64,000 bases of DNA from Halostella pelagica (GTDB lineage Archaea > Halobacteriota > Halobacteria > Halobacteriales > Natronoarchaeaceae): positions 744,001-808,000 of the forward strand of contig CP040678.1 in the NCBI GenBank assembly GCA_005954745.1, given 5' to 3'. This document shows positions 35,146-43,647 of the stretch, piece after piece. Made by a program: the position numbers and the translations under genes. The notes beneath the pieces are model-generated. The model worked only from the letters and a program-made list of their open reading frames with translations, was not told the DNA's origin and made no database searches. Every line of letters starts with the position of its first letter. The stretch's first letter is position 1.

Positions 35146-35153
35146 TATATAAA
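35146..35153 (-). promoter_or_regulatory. TATA box of the mre11-rad50 transcription unit
   Basis: TTTATATA on the minus strand, centred about 26 nt before GTG 35123. It is the only strong AT-rich box near the 5' end of this unit. Confidence 0.45.
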
Positions 35154-35248
35154 CTCTGCGAGTGGCTCACTATCGACTGTAATCCCTCGAATGATATCGG
35201 ACCCCAAGGGTTAGAGTAGCGTTCCGAAGTTACAGCCGACAGTCTCAG

Positions 35249-35270
35249 CCGAGGGCGAGTTCTCCCTCGG
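35249..35270. terminator. Hairpin after the small HTH gene
   Basis: CCGAGGG (35249-35255) and CCCTCGG (35264-35270) with an 8-nt loop lie 10 nt beyond the stop of the minus-strand HTH gene. No T-tract follows on that strand, so terminator function is tentative. Confidence 0.3.
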
Positions 35271-35279
35271 AACGGACAA

Positions 35280-35549
35280 TCATTCTAGAGCGAGTGTGTA
35301 CAGTCGCTTGCGCGCGTCGGAGAAGGAAAAACGCGAATCGACGACATCTGCGTCTTCGAGACGATTCAGCGCGTACCGAACGGTACGGGGCGGTAGAAGG
35401 GTTTCTTCCGCGAGTTGACTCTGTGTAAGCGTGTCGTTGTACTCTAATACCTTCGCCACGAGTTTTGCGCTCGGCGGCAGGTCGCGAACGTCGTCCCAGG
35501 TACCTCCCGTTTCACTTTCTTCTGGCTGTGCTGACTCTGATGCTCCCAT
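35280..35549 (-). CDS. Small haloarchaeal MarR-like helix-turn-helix regulator
   Basis: Protein of 89 aa. An acidic head of about 20 residues precedes a winged helix: DLPPSAKLVAKVLEYNDTLT, QSQLAEETLLPPRTVRYALN (recognition helix), RLEDADVVDSRFSFSDARKR. ATG 35549 fits a TATA-like TATTATTA about 28 nt upstream, whereas the GTG at 35561 would lie too near it. The gene is divergent from pan, so it could act on the shared intergenic region. This is inferred from position only. Confidence 0.7.
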   Translation of the reverse strand: MGASESAQPEESETGGTWDDVRDLPPSAKLVAKVLEYNDTLTQSQLAEETLLPPRTVRYALNRLEDADVVDSRFSFSDARKRLYTLALE

Positions 35550-35715
35550 CGGTACCTGCACTGTTGTGAATACAGGCTAATAATATTTCTCCTTTCTATA
35601 TATTACTGTTGGGTATTCATACACGAACGGGGTGGCGGTAGTTTTGTGATGTGTCACCGTTGTTTGTGGGTACTCACCCGCAGGCTTTTATGAGTCAACC
35701 CCTTATGCCGTGGTG

Positions 35716-36930
35716 ATGACCGACACCGTGGAAGACGTCGATCTCCCGTACGACGAGGAGGAGGCGTCGCAACAGGAGAAAATAGAGGCGTTACGCGAAC
35801 GCCTGGAAGTTCTGGAGTCTCAAAACGAGGAGATGCGGGACAAACTCCTCGACGCGAACGCCGAGAACAACAAGTATCAGCAGAAACTCGAACGACTCAC
35901 CCACGAGAACAAGAAGCTCAAGCAGTCGCCGCTGTTCGTCGCCACCGTTCAGGAAGTCACGGACGAAGGCGTCATCATCAAACAGCACGGCAACAATCAG
36001 GAAGCGCTGACCGAGGTCACGGACGAGATGCGGGAGGACATCGAACCGGACAGCAGGGTCGCGGTCAACAACTCTCTCTCTATCGTGAAGGCCCTCGACA
36101 ACGAGACGGACGTCCGCGCTCGCGTGATGGAGGTCAGCGAGAGCCCCGATGTCACCTACAGCGACATCGGCGGCCTCGAAGAGCAGATGCAGGAAGTCCG
36201 CGAAACCGTCGAGATGCCGCTCAACAAGCCCGGCGCGTTCGACGAGGTCGGGATCGAACCCCCGAGCGGCGTCCTCCTCTACGGCCCGCCGGGCACCGGT
36301 AAGACGATGCTGGCGAAAGCGGTCGCGAACGAGACGGACGCCACGTTCATCAAGATGGCCGGCTCCGAACTCGTCCACAAGTTCATCGGCGAGGGCGCGA
36401 AACTCGTCCGCGACCTCTTCGAGGTCGCTCGCGAGCACGAACCAGCCGTGATCTTCATCGACGAGATAGACGCGATCGCGGCAAAGCGGACGGAGTCGAA
36501 GACCTCCGGCGACGCCGAGGTCCAGCGGACGATGATGCAACTGCTCTCGGAGATGGACGGCTTCGAGGACCGCGGCGAGATCCGCATCATCGCGGCGACG
36601 AACCGCTTCGACATGCTCGACCGCGCCATCCTCCGGCCCGGTCGCTTCGACCGTCTCATCGAAGTGCCCAAGCCCGACAACGAGGGTCGTGAGATCATCT
36701 TCCAGATCCACACCCGCGACATGAACACCGCAGACGACGTCGACTTCACCGCGCTCGCCGAGATGGCACAGGAAGCGAGCGGGGCCGACATCAAGGCCAT
36801 CTGTACCGAGGCCGGGATGTTCGCCATCCGCGACGACCGGACCGACATCCGCCAGTCCGACTTCGAGGAAGCCTACGAAAAGATCGAGTCGGAGTCCGAG
36901 GAAGAGACGGTGTCGAAGACGTTCGCCTGA
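35716..36930 (+). CDS. pan: Proteasome-activating nucleotidase (PAN)
   Basis: AAA+ unfoldase of 404 aa feeding the 20S proteasome. An N-terminal coiled coil (about 15-70, EALRERLEVLESQNEEMRDK) precedes the OB domain. Walker A is GPPGTGKT (190-197), Walker B I246-F-I-D-E-I-D252, followed by the SRH with ATNRFDMLDRAILRPGRFDR. The C-terminus ends S-K-T-F-A, so the classic hydrophobic-Tyr-X gate-opening tail is not strictly present. A TATA-like CTTTTATGA (35682-35690) lies about 28 nt before the ATG. Confidence 0.95.
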   Translation: MTDTVEDVDLPYDEEEASQQEKIEALRERLEVLESQNEEMRDKLLDANAENNKYQQKLERLTHENKKLKQSPLFVATVQEVTDEGVIIKQHGNNQEALTEVTDEMREDIEPDSRVAVNNSLSIVKALDNETDVRARVMEVSESPDVTYSDIGGLEEQMQEVRETVEMPLNKPGAFDEVGIEPPSGVLLYGPPGTGKTMLAKAVANETDATFIKMAGSELVHKFIGEGAKLVRDLFEVAREHEPAVIFIDEIDAIAAKRTESKTSGDAEVQRTMMQLLSEMDGFEDRGEIRIIAATNRFDMLDRAILRPGRFDRLIEVPKPDNEGREIIFQIHTRDMNTADDVDFTALAEMAQEASGADIKAICTEAGMFAIRDDRTDIRQSDFEEAYEKIESESEEETVSKTFA

Positions 36931-37270
36931 CGCGACCTTTTACGCTGTCGTTCGGAAAACCCGAATCGACTTCCGCGGTGACGAGACGGTGATCGTCTCG
37001 AACGACTTCGCGCCGGGTTCGCTCGACTCGGCAAAAGCTCGACCAAAACCACTCCTCTTCTGCTTCGGTCCGTTCAGCCATCGGATCGGTCGCGGATCTA
37101 TTGCTTGACGGCTGCCAGCCCTTCCCCGTCATCGCGCGACGCTCGACGAACCGCCGAGCGCCGCGCTCCCGACCGTCGGTCGGGGTCGTCGAGACTGCTG
37201 TCACTGTGTGCCGGTGTCCGCCGACCCGGTCAGCGAACTCCCGAACTGACGGACAACAGTCCTATCGGGC
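36931..37270. other. Intergenic stretch after pan without a recognisable gene
   Basis: 340 bp with no convincing coding frame. The one feature seen is a small hairpin, CGAGACG (36982-36988) and CGTCTCG (36994-37000) with a 5-nt loop, without a following T-tract. An open minus-strand frame of about 50 codons starting near 37083 runs into the 3' end of pan and is not convincing. Confidence 0.3.
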
Positions 37271-37408
37271 CTACAGCGAGACGAACAGCAGGTACGGCAG
37301 GCCGAACAGTATCGCCGTCATCGCCACGAGGATGATCGCGTAGCCGACTCCAGTACCGAGCGCAGTCATCCACGCCGGATGGTTGAACTCGTCGAAGGCG
37401 TTTGGCAT
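37271..37408 (-). CDS. Small single-span membrane protein (45 aa)
   Basis: Short protein MPNAFDEFNHPAWMTALG followed by one long hydrophobic helix, VGYAIILVAMTAILFGLPYL, and a short tail. The N-terminal pattern (FDEFNHPAW) seems familiar from haloarchaeal small membrane proteins, but I cannot name it. It is divergent from guaAA, with 93 bp between the starts. Function unknown. Confidence 0.55.
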   Translation of the reverse strand: MPNAFDEFNHPAWMTALGTGVGYAIILVAMTAILFGLPYLLFVSL

Positions 37409-37501
37409 GCTCCGACTGTCGTCTGGCCGGCGCTTAATCTTACCGCTTCCCCGGAAGCGACTCCGGACCGCTTTTATCCGCTGACCGGGTATGAGTGCGT
37501 A

Positions 37502-38083
37502 ATGACGAGGATCGTCGTGGTTGACAACCACGGACAGTTCACGCATCTCGAACAGCGCGCGCTCCGCGACATGGGAGTCGACACCGACCTCATCGACAAC
37601 GACACGCCGCCGGAAGAGATAGACGCCGACGGCGTTGTCCTCTCCGGCGGCCCGGACATGGACGACATCGGTCGGAGCGCGGAGTACCTGGAGGCGGACG
37701 TACCGGTACTGGGGATCTGTCTCGGCATGCAGATCATGGCGGACGAACTCGGCGGGCGAGTCGGCGGCGGCGAGTACGGCGGGTACGCCGATGTCACCGT
37801 CGACATACTGAACGAGGACGACCCGTTGACCGGGTCGCTCGCGCCCGAGACGCGCGTGTGGGCGAGTCACGCGGACGAGGTCAAAGAGCTCCCCGACGGG
37901 TTTGAACTCACGGGACGAAGCGATGTCTGTGACGTGGAATCGATGAGCGACGCGGACCGCGACCTCTACGGCGTCCAGTGGCATCCGGAGGTCGCACACA
38001 CCGCCGAGGGCGAGGAACTGTTCGAGAACTTCCGGCAGATCTGCGAGAGCTACAGTACCGCTCGCAAGTCGTCTCACGCCTGA
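37502..38083 (+). CDS. guaAA: GMP synthase glutamine amidotransferase subunit
   Basis: Glutaminase subunit of 193 aa of the two-subunit archaeal GMP synthetase. It frees ammonia for the amination of XMP. Class I amidotransferase triad: C73 in GIC73LGMQ, and the His and Glu in VQWHPEVAHT. LSGGPDM forms the oxyanion strand. ATG 37502 is fixed by a TATA-like CTTTTATCC about 27 nt upstream; the longer frame reading is not needed. The ATP-pyrophosphatase subunit is not in this window. Confidence 0.92.
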   Translation: MTRIVVVDNHGQFTHLEQRALRDMGVDTDLIDNDTPPEEIDADGVVLSGGPDMDDIGRSAEYLEADVPVLGICLGMQIMADELGGRVGGGEYGGYADVTVDILNEDDPLTGSLAPETRVWASHADEVKELPDGFELTGRSDVCDVESMSDADRDLYGVQWHPEVAHTAEGEELFENFRQICESYSTARKSSHA

Positions 38084-38163
38084 TCGAACGCCGGTAACTG
38101 AACGCGAGGACGGGTGCGATCGACACTACATCTTTACTATCTACGGGCGAGAACCCGAAACTA

Positions 38164-40020
38164 ATGACAGCGACGCAAGGTGACCTTGCGAGTCTCTCCC
38201 GCTACGTCTTTCGCGCGCCGCGGTGGCATGCGAGCCTGGCGTTCGCGCTCGTCGTCGCCGCCGTCACGGGCGTCGGCGTCTTCGACAACACGTATCTGCT
38301 GGAGGACGTCTGGCAGGGGGTCTTCTTCGTCGGCGTGCCGACCGTCGCGGCGAGTTTCCTGACCAGCAGCGTCGACCGCTCGCTCGGCGGACAGCTAACG
38401 CCGAACCGGTCGTCGCTACTTGCGCTCATCTGTGAGGTGTTCGTCGTCGCCGTGCTGGTCGGTGCCGGCGTCGTCGCCGCGCTCTCCCCGTTCGGCCTGA
38501 ACTTCGTCTTCGACGCTTTCCTGGCGGCGCTCGCCGGGATCTTCGCCTTTCGCCTGCTCGTCGTGATGGCGGTGTCGAGTCACGGCGTACTGGTCGCTTC
38601 CATCCCGGCGAGCATCCAGACCGCCGCCGCGGCCGTCATGCTGTTCGTGTACAGCGGGACGATGCGGTATTTCGCGGTCGAGGGCCGTCTGGTCGAAGCG
38701 TTCCTCTCGCGGCAGGGGCAGGCACCCCCCGAACTGAACGTCGTCGTCCCCAGCGACTTCGGGCTACTACTCGCCATCTGTATCGTTTACGGCGCGGCGG
38801 TGTACGCGTTCGTCCGGACCATCGACCGGCCGTGGCAACGGAGTCTGGGCGTAAGCGTGCTCGACTTTCTCGGCGGGTTCATCGGCCACATCGCCGACGG
38901 GACCCGCGAACTCGAAGACTTCTTCGAGGAGATCGGCGAGGAGGCTGTCGTCCCGGTCACCGTCTGTTCGGTTCGCCGCCCCGGTGGCGACGAGAAAGCC
39001 CGGTTCGTCCTGCCGATGATCCACCCGGGTCCGATGGGCGAGATCGGCGGGGGTAACCTGCCCGTTCGAGTCGCCCAGCAGGCGGAGGGGCTCGGGTTCC
39101 CGCCGCACGCGACCGCCGGCCACGACTTCAACCTCGTCACCGAGCGGGAGGTCGACACCGTCGTCGACGCCGCCGACCGCGCGATGGCGGACATCGACTA
39201 CACCGACCGCGCGACCCGGAGCGTCCGCGTGGACGAAGGCGACGCCTCGCTGTTGGCGCAGGCGGTCGGCGACGACCTCCTATCGACTATCACCTACTCG
39301 CCCTCCTTCGCCGACGACGTTTCCTACGCCGTCGGCCTCGCGGCGGCCGCGGAAGCCCGGTCCGGCGGGGTCGAGGACGTCCTCCTCGCTGACGCGCACA
39401 ACTGCAACGACGGCCTGCAGGGCGACGACCTCGGTCACGTCACCCCGGGAAGCGAGCGAGCCTTCGAGACGCAGGAAGCCGCCGCGCGGGCCGGAGAGAC
39501 GCTGGTCGACGCGCCGCGGGCACCGCTTCGCGTCGGCGTCGCCTGGGACGAGACGCCCTGGGAGCCCGACGACGGGATCGGTCCGCTCGGCGTCAGAGTG
39601 GCCGTGTTCGAAGTGGACGACCAGTTAACGGCGTACGTCCTGATCGACGGGAACAACATGGAACCGGGCCTGCGCGACCGCCTCGTTACGGACATCACCG
39701 GGGCCGATCAGATCGAAGTGATGACGACCGACACGCACGTCGTCAACCAGGTCGAGGCGACGAACCAGGTAGGCGAAGCGATTCCCGACGGAAAACTGCT
39801 CGACCTGATCAGCCGACTCGTCGACGAGGCCGTCGACGACGTCGAACCGGTCGAGGCCGGGATAGCGAGCGAGCGCGCGGCCGTCACCGTGTTCGGTAAC
39901 GACCGGACGGAGACGCTCGCCAGCACTGCCAACGCGATGGTGTCGATGGGTGGCGGTCTCGCGGCGGCGACGACACTGGTCGCGATGATCGTGAGCGTAC
40001 TCATCTTCCTGATCGCGTAA
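38164..40020 (+). CDS. DUF2070 family archaeal membrane protein
   Basis: Protein of 618 aa. About six to seven helices in the first 230 residues are followed by a large soluble domain (about 240-590) and a final helix, GGGLAAATTLVAMIVSVLIF. The soluble part contains FVLPMIHPGPMGEIGGGNLP, TAGHDFNLVTEREVD and LADAHNCNDGLQGDDL, whose His and Asp residues suggest a metal-dependent hydrolase-like fold. It matches DUF2070 from memory. Function not established. Confidence 0.8.
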   Translation: MTATQGDLASLSRYVFRAPRWHASLAFALVVAAVTGVGVFDNTYLLEDVWQGVFFVGVPTVAASFLTSSVDRSLGGQLTPNRSSLLALICEVFVVAVLVGAGVVAALSPFGLNFVFDAFLAALAGIFAFRLLVVMAVSSHGVLVASIPASIQTAAAAVMLFVYSGTMRYFAVEGRLVEAFLSRQGQAPPELNVVVPSDFGLLLAICIVYGAAVYAFVRTIDRPWQRSLGVSVLDFLGGFIGHIADGTRELEDFFEEIGEEAVVPVTVCSVRRPGGDEKARFVLPMIHPGPMGEIGGGNLPVRVAQQAEGLGFPPHATAGHDFNLVTEREVDTVVDAADRAMADIDYTDRATRSVRVDEGDASLLAQAVGDDLLSTITYSPSFADDVSYAVGLAAAAEARSGGVEDVLLADAHNCNDGLQGDDLGHVTPGSERAFETQEAAARAGETLVDAPRAPLRVGVAWDETPWEPDDGIGPLGVRVAVFEVDDQLTAYVLIDGNNMEPGLRDRLVTDITGADQIEVMTTDTHVVNQVEATNQVGEAIPDGKLLDLISRLVDEAVDDVEPVEAGIASERAAVTVFGNDRTETLASTANAMVSMGGGLAAATTLVAMIVSVLIFLIA

Positions 40021-40130
40021 CACGACCGTTTTCGGCGTCTGGAACGCTCCGCGTGCCGCTCGTCCACGGATGAAACAGCGGTAGCTGTAGGATCGCGCTA
40101 CGAACTACCGTTACGGCAGCGAAAACCCCC

Positions 40131-40370
40131 TCAGGCCGAATCGAAGAGATCGTCGACCGCGCCGCGCGCGGCGAGCGCGGCGTCGTCTGCGACGCGGTCC
40201 TCGTCGGCGTCTCCGTCAGGGGCGTGGACGTACACGTCGACTTCGAGGATCTCGTCCTCGAACGTCACCGTTACGTCCAGGTCGTCGATATCTGAGTTTT
40301 TGAACCGCGATAAAACGACGTTCTCGGCCGCCTCGGCGGCGGTCTGTACGACTTCGTCGTCAGTCGGCAT
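40131..40370 (-). CDS. DUF3194 family protein
   Basis: Small acidic protein of 79 aa: EVVQTAAEAAENVVLSRFKN, then DLDVTVTFEDEILEVDVYVH. It fits DUF3194, which in archaea commonly lies directly after the prefoldin beta gene, as here (stop and start adjacent at 40370/40371). Its role is unknown; the conserved linkage suggests a function near translation or folding. Confidence 0.72.
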   Translation of the reverse strand: MPTDDEVVQTAAEAAENVVLSRFKNSDIDDLDVTVTFEDEILEVDVYVHAPDGDADEDRVADDAALAARGAVDDLFDSA

Positions 40371-40766
40371 TTATGCGCCGCCGGCGCCGCCGCCCATTCC
40401 GCCCATCGGGCCGCCGCCACCGCCGCCACCGAGCATCTGCTGGAGTTCCTGCTGCAGTTCCTCGAACTGCTCTTGTACGCGCTCCTCCTGCTTTTCGAGG
40501 GTCTCGACGCGGATCTCGAGGCTCTCGGACTTCTCTTCGAGGTCGTCCTGTGCCTCGTCGTAATCGGTCGCGACGAGCAGTTCGCCGACCTCTCGGTACA
40601 TCTGTGTGTCCTCGCTGATGTCGCCGAGTTCGTCGAGAGCGTTCTGTGCCTCGGTCAGTTGCGTCTCAGCCTCGTTTTTCTGGACGGCGACCTGCTGGGC
40701 CGTCTCCTGAAGGTCCTGCAGTTCTTCGAGTTTTTCCTGTGCTTCCGGCGGCAGATTACCCTGCAT
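40371..40766 (-). CDS. pfdB: Prefoldin subunit beta
   Basis: Chaperone subunit of 131 aa. Two long coiled-coil helices ([20 protein letters not shown] and [20 protein letters not shown]) flank the hairpin [21 protein letters not shown] Gly/Met-rich tail ends the protein, an unusual low-complexity extension. The complex delivers unfolded proteins to the thermosome. ATG 40766 ([10 protein letters not shown]) is the conserved start. Confidence 0.92.
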   Translation of the reverse strand: MQGNLPPEAQEKLEELQDLQETAQQVAVQKNEAETQLTEAQNALDELGDISEDTQMYREVGELLVATDYDEAQDDLEEKSESLEIRVETLEKQEERVQEQFEELQQELQQMLGGGGGGGPMGGMGGGAGGA

Positions 40767-40874
40767 ATTCTGAGGGTCGTTCCCCGCATTGAAAAACCCC
40801 CGCTTTATCACTTCGGCAGAAGAGGCGATGCCTGTCGTTACTGTTAAGGGCGTTATTTATGAATATAAATAGGC

Positions 40875-41276
40875 ATGAGTAGCGACGACACGAGCCGGCA
40901 GGAGCCTCCCCGCCCGGCCCCGTTCGTTCGGGGCGACCAAGACGAAACGCGATCCGAGACGCTCTCAATGAGTGCAGTGTTCGAGTTGATGGCGGAACGT
41001 CGTCGCAGATACGCCCTCTACCACCTCGTCGACGCGGACAGCCCGGTCGATTTTGACGACCTCGTCGACGCCGTCGTCGACTGGGAGACGGGCGATCTCG
41101 ACCCGCCGCGCGGCCACGAGAGTCGGGTGTTGTCGTCGCTACACCACTCACACCTGCAGCGTCTGGAGACGGAAGGCGTCGTGGCGTACGACGCTGACAC
41201 CGGTCTCGTCTGGTATCTCGGATCTGAAAAACTCGAAGCCCAACTCTCGGAGAGCAGAGACGCGGAACTCCCGTAA
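40875..41276 (+). CDS. Haloarchaeal winged-helix regulator (DUF7344 type)
   Basis: Protein of 133 aa with VFELMAERRRRYALYHLVDA, then VLSSLHHSHLQRLETEGVVA, the same small HTH family as 5141 and 7698. Strong AT-rich boxes (TTATTTATG and TATAAAT, 40853-40870) lie too close to ATG 40875 for a leaderless start. The real start may therefore be ATG 40968, just before the conserved domain. The gene lies on the opposite strand between pfdB and pcc1, splitting an otherwise familiar archaeal gene order. Confidence 0.65.
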   Translation: MSSDDTSRQEPPRPAPFVRGDQDETRSETLSMSAVFELMAERRRRYALYHLVDADSPVDFDDLVDAVVDWETGDLDPPRGHESRVLSSLHHSHLQRLETEGVVAYDADTGLVWYLGSEKLEAQLSESRDAELP

Positions 41277-41282
41277 CCTTCC

Positions 41283-41555
41283 CTACGTCAGACGGTCTCC
41301 CGGAACCGCGCGTTCGAGCGTTCGTTCCGCCGCGTCGACGAGCGAGAGCCACGTGTTCAGGCCTGCCCGGAGGGCAACGAGGTCCGACGCTTCGACAGTG
41401 ACGGTCACCGTTGCAGCGGTCCGCGACACTGTCGTCGTCGAGCGGTCGCCCGCTATCTCGCCGACTTCTTGGCAGACGCTCCGCTCGACGATTCGAGCGC
41501 GTTCGGGAGACGCGTAGTCGAACGCGAGCGTCGTCTCGTGAACGAACGACGCCAC
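41283..41555 (-). CDS. pcc1: KEOPS complex subunit Pcc1
   Basis: Protein of 90 aa of the KEOPS complex that makes t6A in tRNA. It matches the small Pcc1 fold: HETTLAFDYASPERARIVER, VTVTVEASDLVALRAGLNTW, LSLVDAAERTLE. The start is GTG 41555, immediately after rpoP (one base between). The gene order L37Ae-rpoP-pcc1 is typical of archaea and supports the call. Confidence 0.82.
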   Translation of the reverse strand: MASFVHETTLAFDYASPERARIVERSVCQEVGEIAGDRSTTTVSRTAATVTVTVEASDLVALRAGLNTWLSLVDAAERTLERAVPGDRLT

Positions 41556-41556
41556 G

Positions 41557-41691
41557 TTACTCGACGTCGACTTCCTTGACGTCGCGACTCCGCTCTTTCA
41601 GCAGTACGCGGTGACCGCAGTAGGGACACCGAACTCCGCCGTACTCGTCGAGTTCGACGTCGCGCTTACAGCGAGAGCACTTGTAGCTCAT
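41557..41691 (-). CDS. rpoP: DNA-directed RNA polymerase subunit P
   Basis: RNA polymerase subunit of 44 aa (eukaryotic Rpb12 counterpart). It starts [19 protein letters not shown] and continues [18 protein letters not shown]-x2-C and C-x2-C form the zinc site. It overlaps the L37Ae gene by 4 nt and precedes pcc1. Confidence 0.93.
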   Translation of the reverse strand: MSYKCSRCKRDVELDEYGGVRCPYCGHRVLLKERSRDVKEVDVE

Positions 41692-41966
41692 TCTTCGTCA
41701 GCCAGTGCGGCGCGGATCGAACGGGTAACAGTTCGTCCGCCGGGGGTCTGGGGTCGGTACGTCCCGCCCGCGAACTTGTACCCGCACTTGCCGCACTGCC
41801 AGATGCCTGTTCCCTGTCGGTCGACGGCGTCGGTGCCGCAGTCCGGGCAGGTGTGGTCGTCGTTCATATCCGACTCTATCTCGGCGACTCGGCGTCGGGC
41901 GACGCGACCGTAGCGCGCACCGAAGCGCCCAGCACTACCGGTTCGTCGTTTTCCGTCTTCGGCCAT
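41688..41966 (-). CDS. rpl37ae: 50S ribosomal protein L37Ae (L43e)
   Basis: Large-subunit zinc-ribbon protein of 92 aa: [20 protein letters not shown], then CPDCG and, after [12 protein letters not shown], then [13 protein letters not shown]. It is the first gene of the L37Ae-rpoP-pcc1 unit. A TATA-like CTTTATTTG about 27-34 nt upstream fixes the start at 41966. Confidence 0.93.
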   Translation of the reverse strand: MAEDGKRRTGSAGRFGARYGRVARRRVAEIESDMNDDHTCPDCGTDAVDRQGTGIWQCGKCGYKFAGGTYRPQTPGGRTVTRSIRAALADEE

Positions 41967-42001
41967 AGTACCGTCACGTAACCGAAGCGCGCAAATAAAG
42001 G

Positions 42002-42199
42002 CTACGAGTTGGATTCCCCGTCCACCGGCAGCGTCAAGATCTCGTGGGTGATGAGACAGAGCGCGCCGACGAACCCGACGACCCAGAGAAACGATCCCCC
42101 TCCGCCCGTCCCGAGCGCTCGTGCGCCCGCTTCGAGAACGATCCCGCTCGACGCGACGAGCGGGATCGCAACGAGCACCGCGTCGTACCGAGAGGCCAT
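42002..42199 (-). CDS. Small two-span membrane protein (65 aa)
   Basis: Two hydrophobic helices, [20 protein letters not shown] and [20 protein letters not shown], are joined by a Gly-rich turn. I do not recognise the family. It lies just upstream of the L37Ae gene with a 35-bp gap but may have its own promoter (an AT-rich stretch at about 42200-42226). Function unknown. Confidence 0.5.
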   Translation of the reverse strand: MASRYDAVLVAIPLVASSGIVLEAGARALGTGGGGSFLWVVGFVGALCLITHEILTLPVDGESNS

Positions 42200-42287
42200 C
42201 GTCTAATTATATCTAATTACAGCTAAAAAGGCGTTTGGGGACTCGCAAGAGTTGGACCGACCCCGACCGCCGACAGAGCCGCTGGGG

Positions 42288-43007
42288 TTACTGTAACTCC
42301 GCTTCGGCGAGTGCGTCGTTCAGGTCCTCTCGAACCCGCTCGCCGGTGTCGCGGTCGCGGGCCGTCGTCACTACTCGGTTTTCCTGAACGCTCGACCCGT
42401 TGCGGATCAACAGGCGGACGTTACCGTTCCCGTCGGACCGGGTCGCTTTCGCGCGGAGACCGGACTGCGACCCCTTCCCGCCGGCGTCGATCGGACCGGG
42501 TACTATCTTCTTGACGTGCGGATGTCCCGCGACAGTCTGGACGGCGCGCCTGCCCGCCCGCCCGCCGATGAGCGTGGTGTGCGTGCCGCCGATCTTCTCT
42601 CTCGGTGCGGCGTCGACGACCTCCAGCGCGGCGGTTCCCTGCCTGTCGAGTACCGCCTGGACCGGGTCCTCCTCCTCGACGCGGTAGAACTCGTGGTGGA
42701 GTTGCTCCCGCGTCGATCGCAACACTTCGCGGTGACCGGCGGCGAACACCTCCTCCGGCCGCTTGCGCCTCACCTCGTCGGCGATGCGCCCGGCGAAGTT
42801 TCGGAGTTCGATCACGCCGGTCTCCTCGCCGTCCTCGGGGCTCGTAGTTATCGTCGTCGTCGCGACGACGGCGTCCTCGTCTAGCATCGTCACCGACGCT
42901 CGGTCCCGGTCGATGTCGAGAACGACCGCGTCGGCGTTCGGCGTCCGGCAGACCAGACAGTAGTCGCCCGGTCGCTCCAGCGGGGACGCGCACTGCCGAC
43001 AGTCCAT
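42288..43007 (-). CDS. DUF2103 metal-binding protein
   Basis: Protein of 239 aa. An N-terminal zinc knuckle (C3-x2-C6, then C17-x2-C20) precedes a central domain and the DUF2103 signature: IGGTHTTLIGGRAGRRAVQT, GHPHVKKIVPGPI, GLRAKATRSDGNGNVRLLIR. The family is described only as predicted metal-binding and is archaeal. Conserved His and Arg suggest nucleic-acid contact (inference). It stands alone on the minus strand. Confidence 0.78.
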   Translation of the reverse strand: MDCRQCASPLERPGDYCLVCRTPNADAVVLDIDRDRASVTMLDEDAVVATTTITTSPEDGEETGVIELRNFAGRIADEVRRKRPEEVFAAGHREVLRSTREQLHHEFYRVEEEDPVQAVLDRQGTAALEVVDAAPREKIGGTHTTLIGGRAGRRAVQTVAGHPHVKKIVPGPIDAGGKGSQSGLRAKATRSDGNGNVRLLIRNGSSVQENRVVTTARDRDTGERVREDLNDALAEAELQ

Positions 43008-43089
43008 GACCGATGGTAACTGCGCGCCGGATAAAACACGCCCGCTTCTCGTCTCTCCGGGCGGAGTCGTTCACTCGAACCCGGATCGA

Positions 43090-43524
43090 CTACCCGACGT
43101 CCTGGCCCGTCGCTGATCGTGTGCCGACCTCGCTTCCGCAGTTGCGGCAGTACCGAGCGCCGTCGGCCAGAACGACGCCGCACTCCGGGCAGGAGTGCGG
43201 CCCGTCCGAGTCGTGGGGGAGTTTCTCGCCGCAAGTTCGGCAGAACTCGGCATCTGCTGCGGCCGCTTCGCCGCAGTTCGGACACGCGCGGGCCGACTCC
43301 CACAGGACCCGCCGTTGCGAGTCGTTCAGGTACTTGTAGGCCGCGTAAACCGCATTGAGGACGCCGAACGACCACCAGGCGGTGAGAAGAGCGATGACGA
43401 CGTGGACGCCAAGGTCGCCGTAGTTCCGGTTCACGAGGACGACGCGGTCGGGCGACTCGTCCTCGATAGCCCATCCTGCCTGCAGCGCCTGGTCTATCTC
43501 GCGCCGAAGCCGTTCACTTCGCAT
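43090..43524 (-). CDS. Zinc-ribbon membrane protein
   Basis: Protein of 144 aa. A helical N-terminus (RSERLRREIDQALQAGWAIE), one hydrophobic segment (VVIALLTAWWSFGVLNAVYA), then two paired zinc ribbons: CPNCG...CRTCG and CPECG...CRNCG. Haloarchaea carry many such double zinc-ribbon proteins of unknown role. The order suggests a tail-in cytoplasm with one membrane span. Confidence 0.65.
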   Translation of the reverse strand: MRSERLRREIDQALQAGWAIEDESPDRVVLVNRNYGDLGVHVVIALLTAWWSFGVLNAVYAAYKYLNDSQRRVLWESARACPNCGEAAAADAEFCRTCGEKLPHDSDGPHSCPECGVVLADGARYCRNCGSEVGTRSATGQDVG

Positions 43525-43647
43525 ATGTGCCCTTCCACACGAACGAATAAATGGGTCGGCCAGGTTCAGTCTCAGCCCCGTTATGTCGCCGACCGTCCGC
43601 GCGGCGAAGCGACCACCGTTATGATGTTGCGAAAGTCCCGTTCGCCA

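Noticed and set aside
15856-35243. Identical 14-mer TTACAGCCGACAGT at 15856-15869 and 35230-35243, with a 12-base relative on the minus strand at 45106-45117.
   Set aside because: By simple count, several identical 14-mers are expected by chance in 64 kb, and the contexts differ.
36791-37204. Minus-strand frame overlapping the end of pan.
   Set aside because: Over a third of it is the antisense of pan, and the composition is rich in Arg and Ser, typical of shadow frames.
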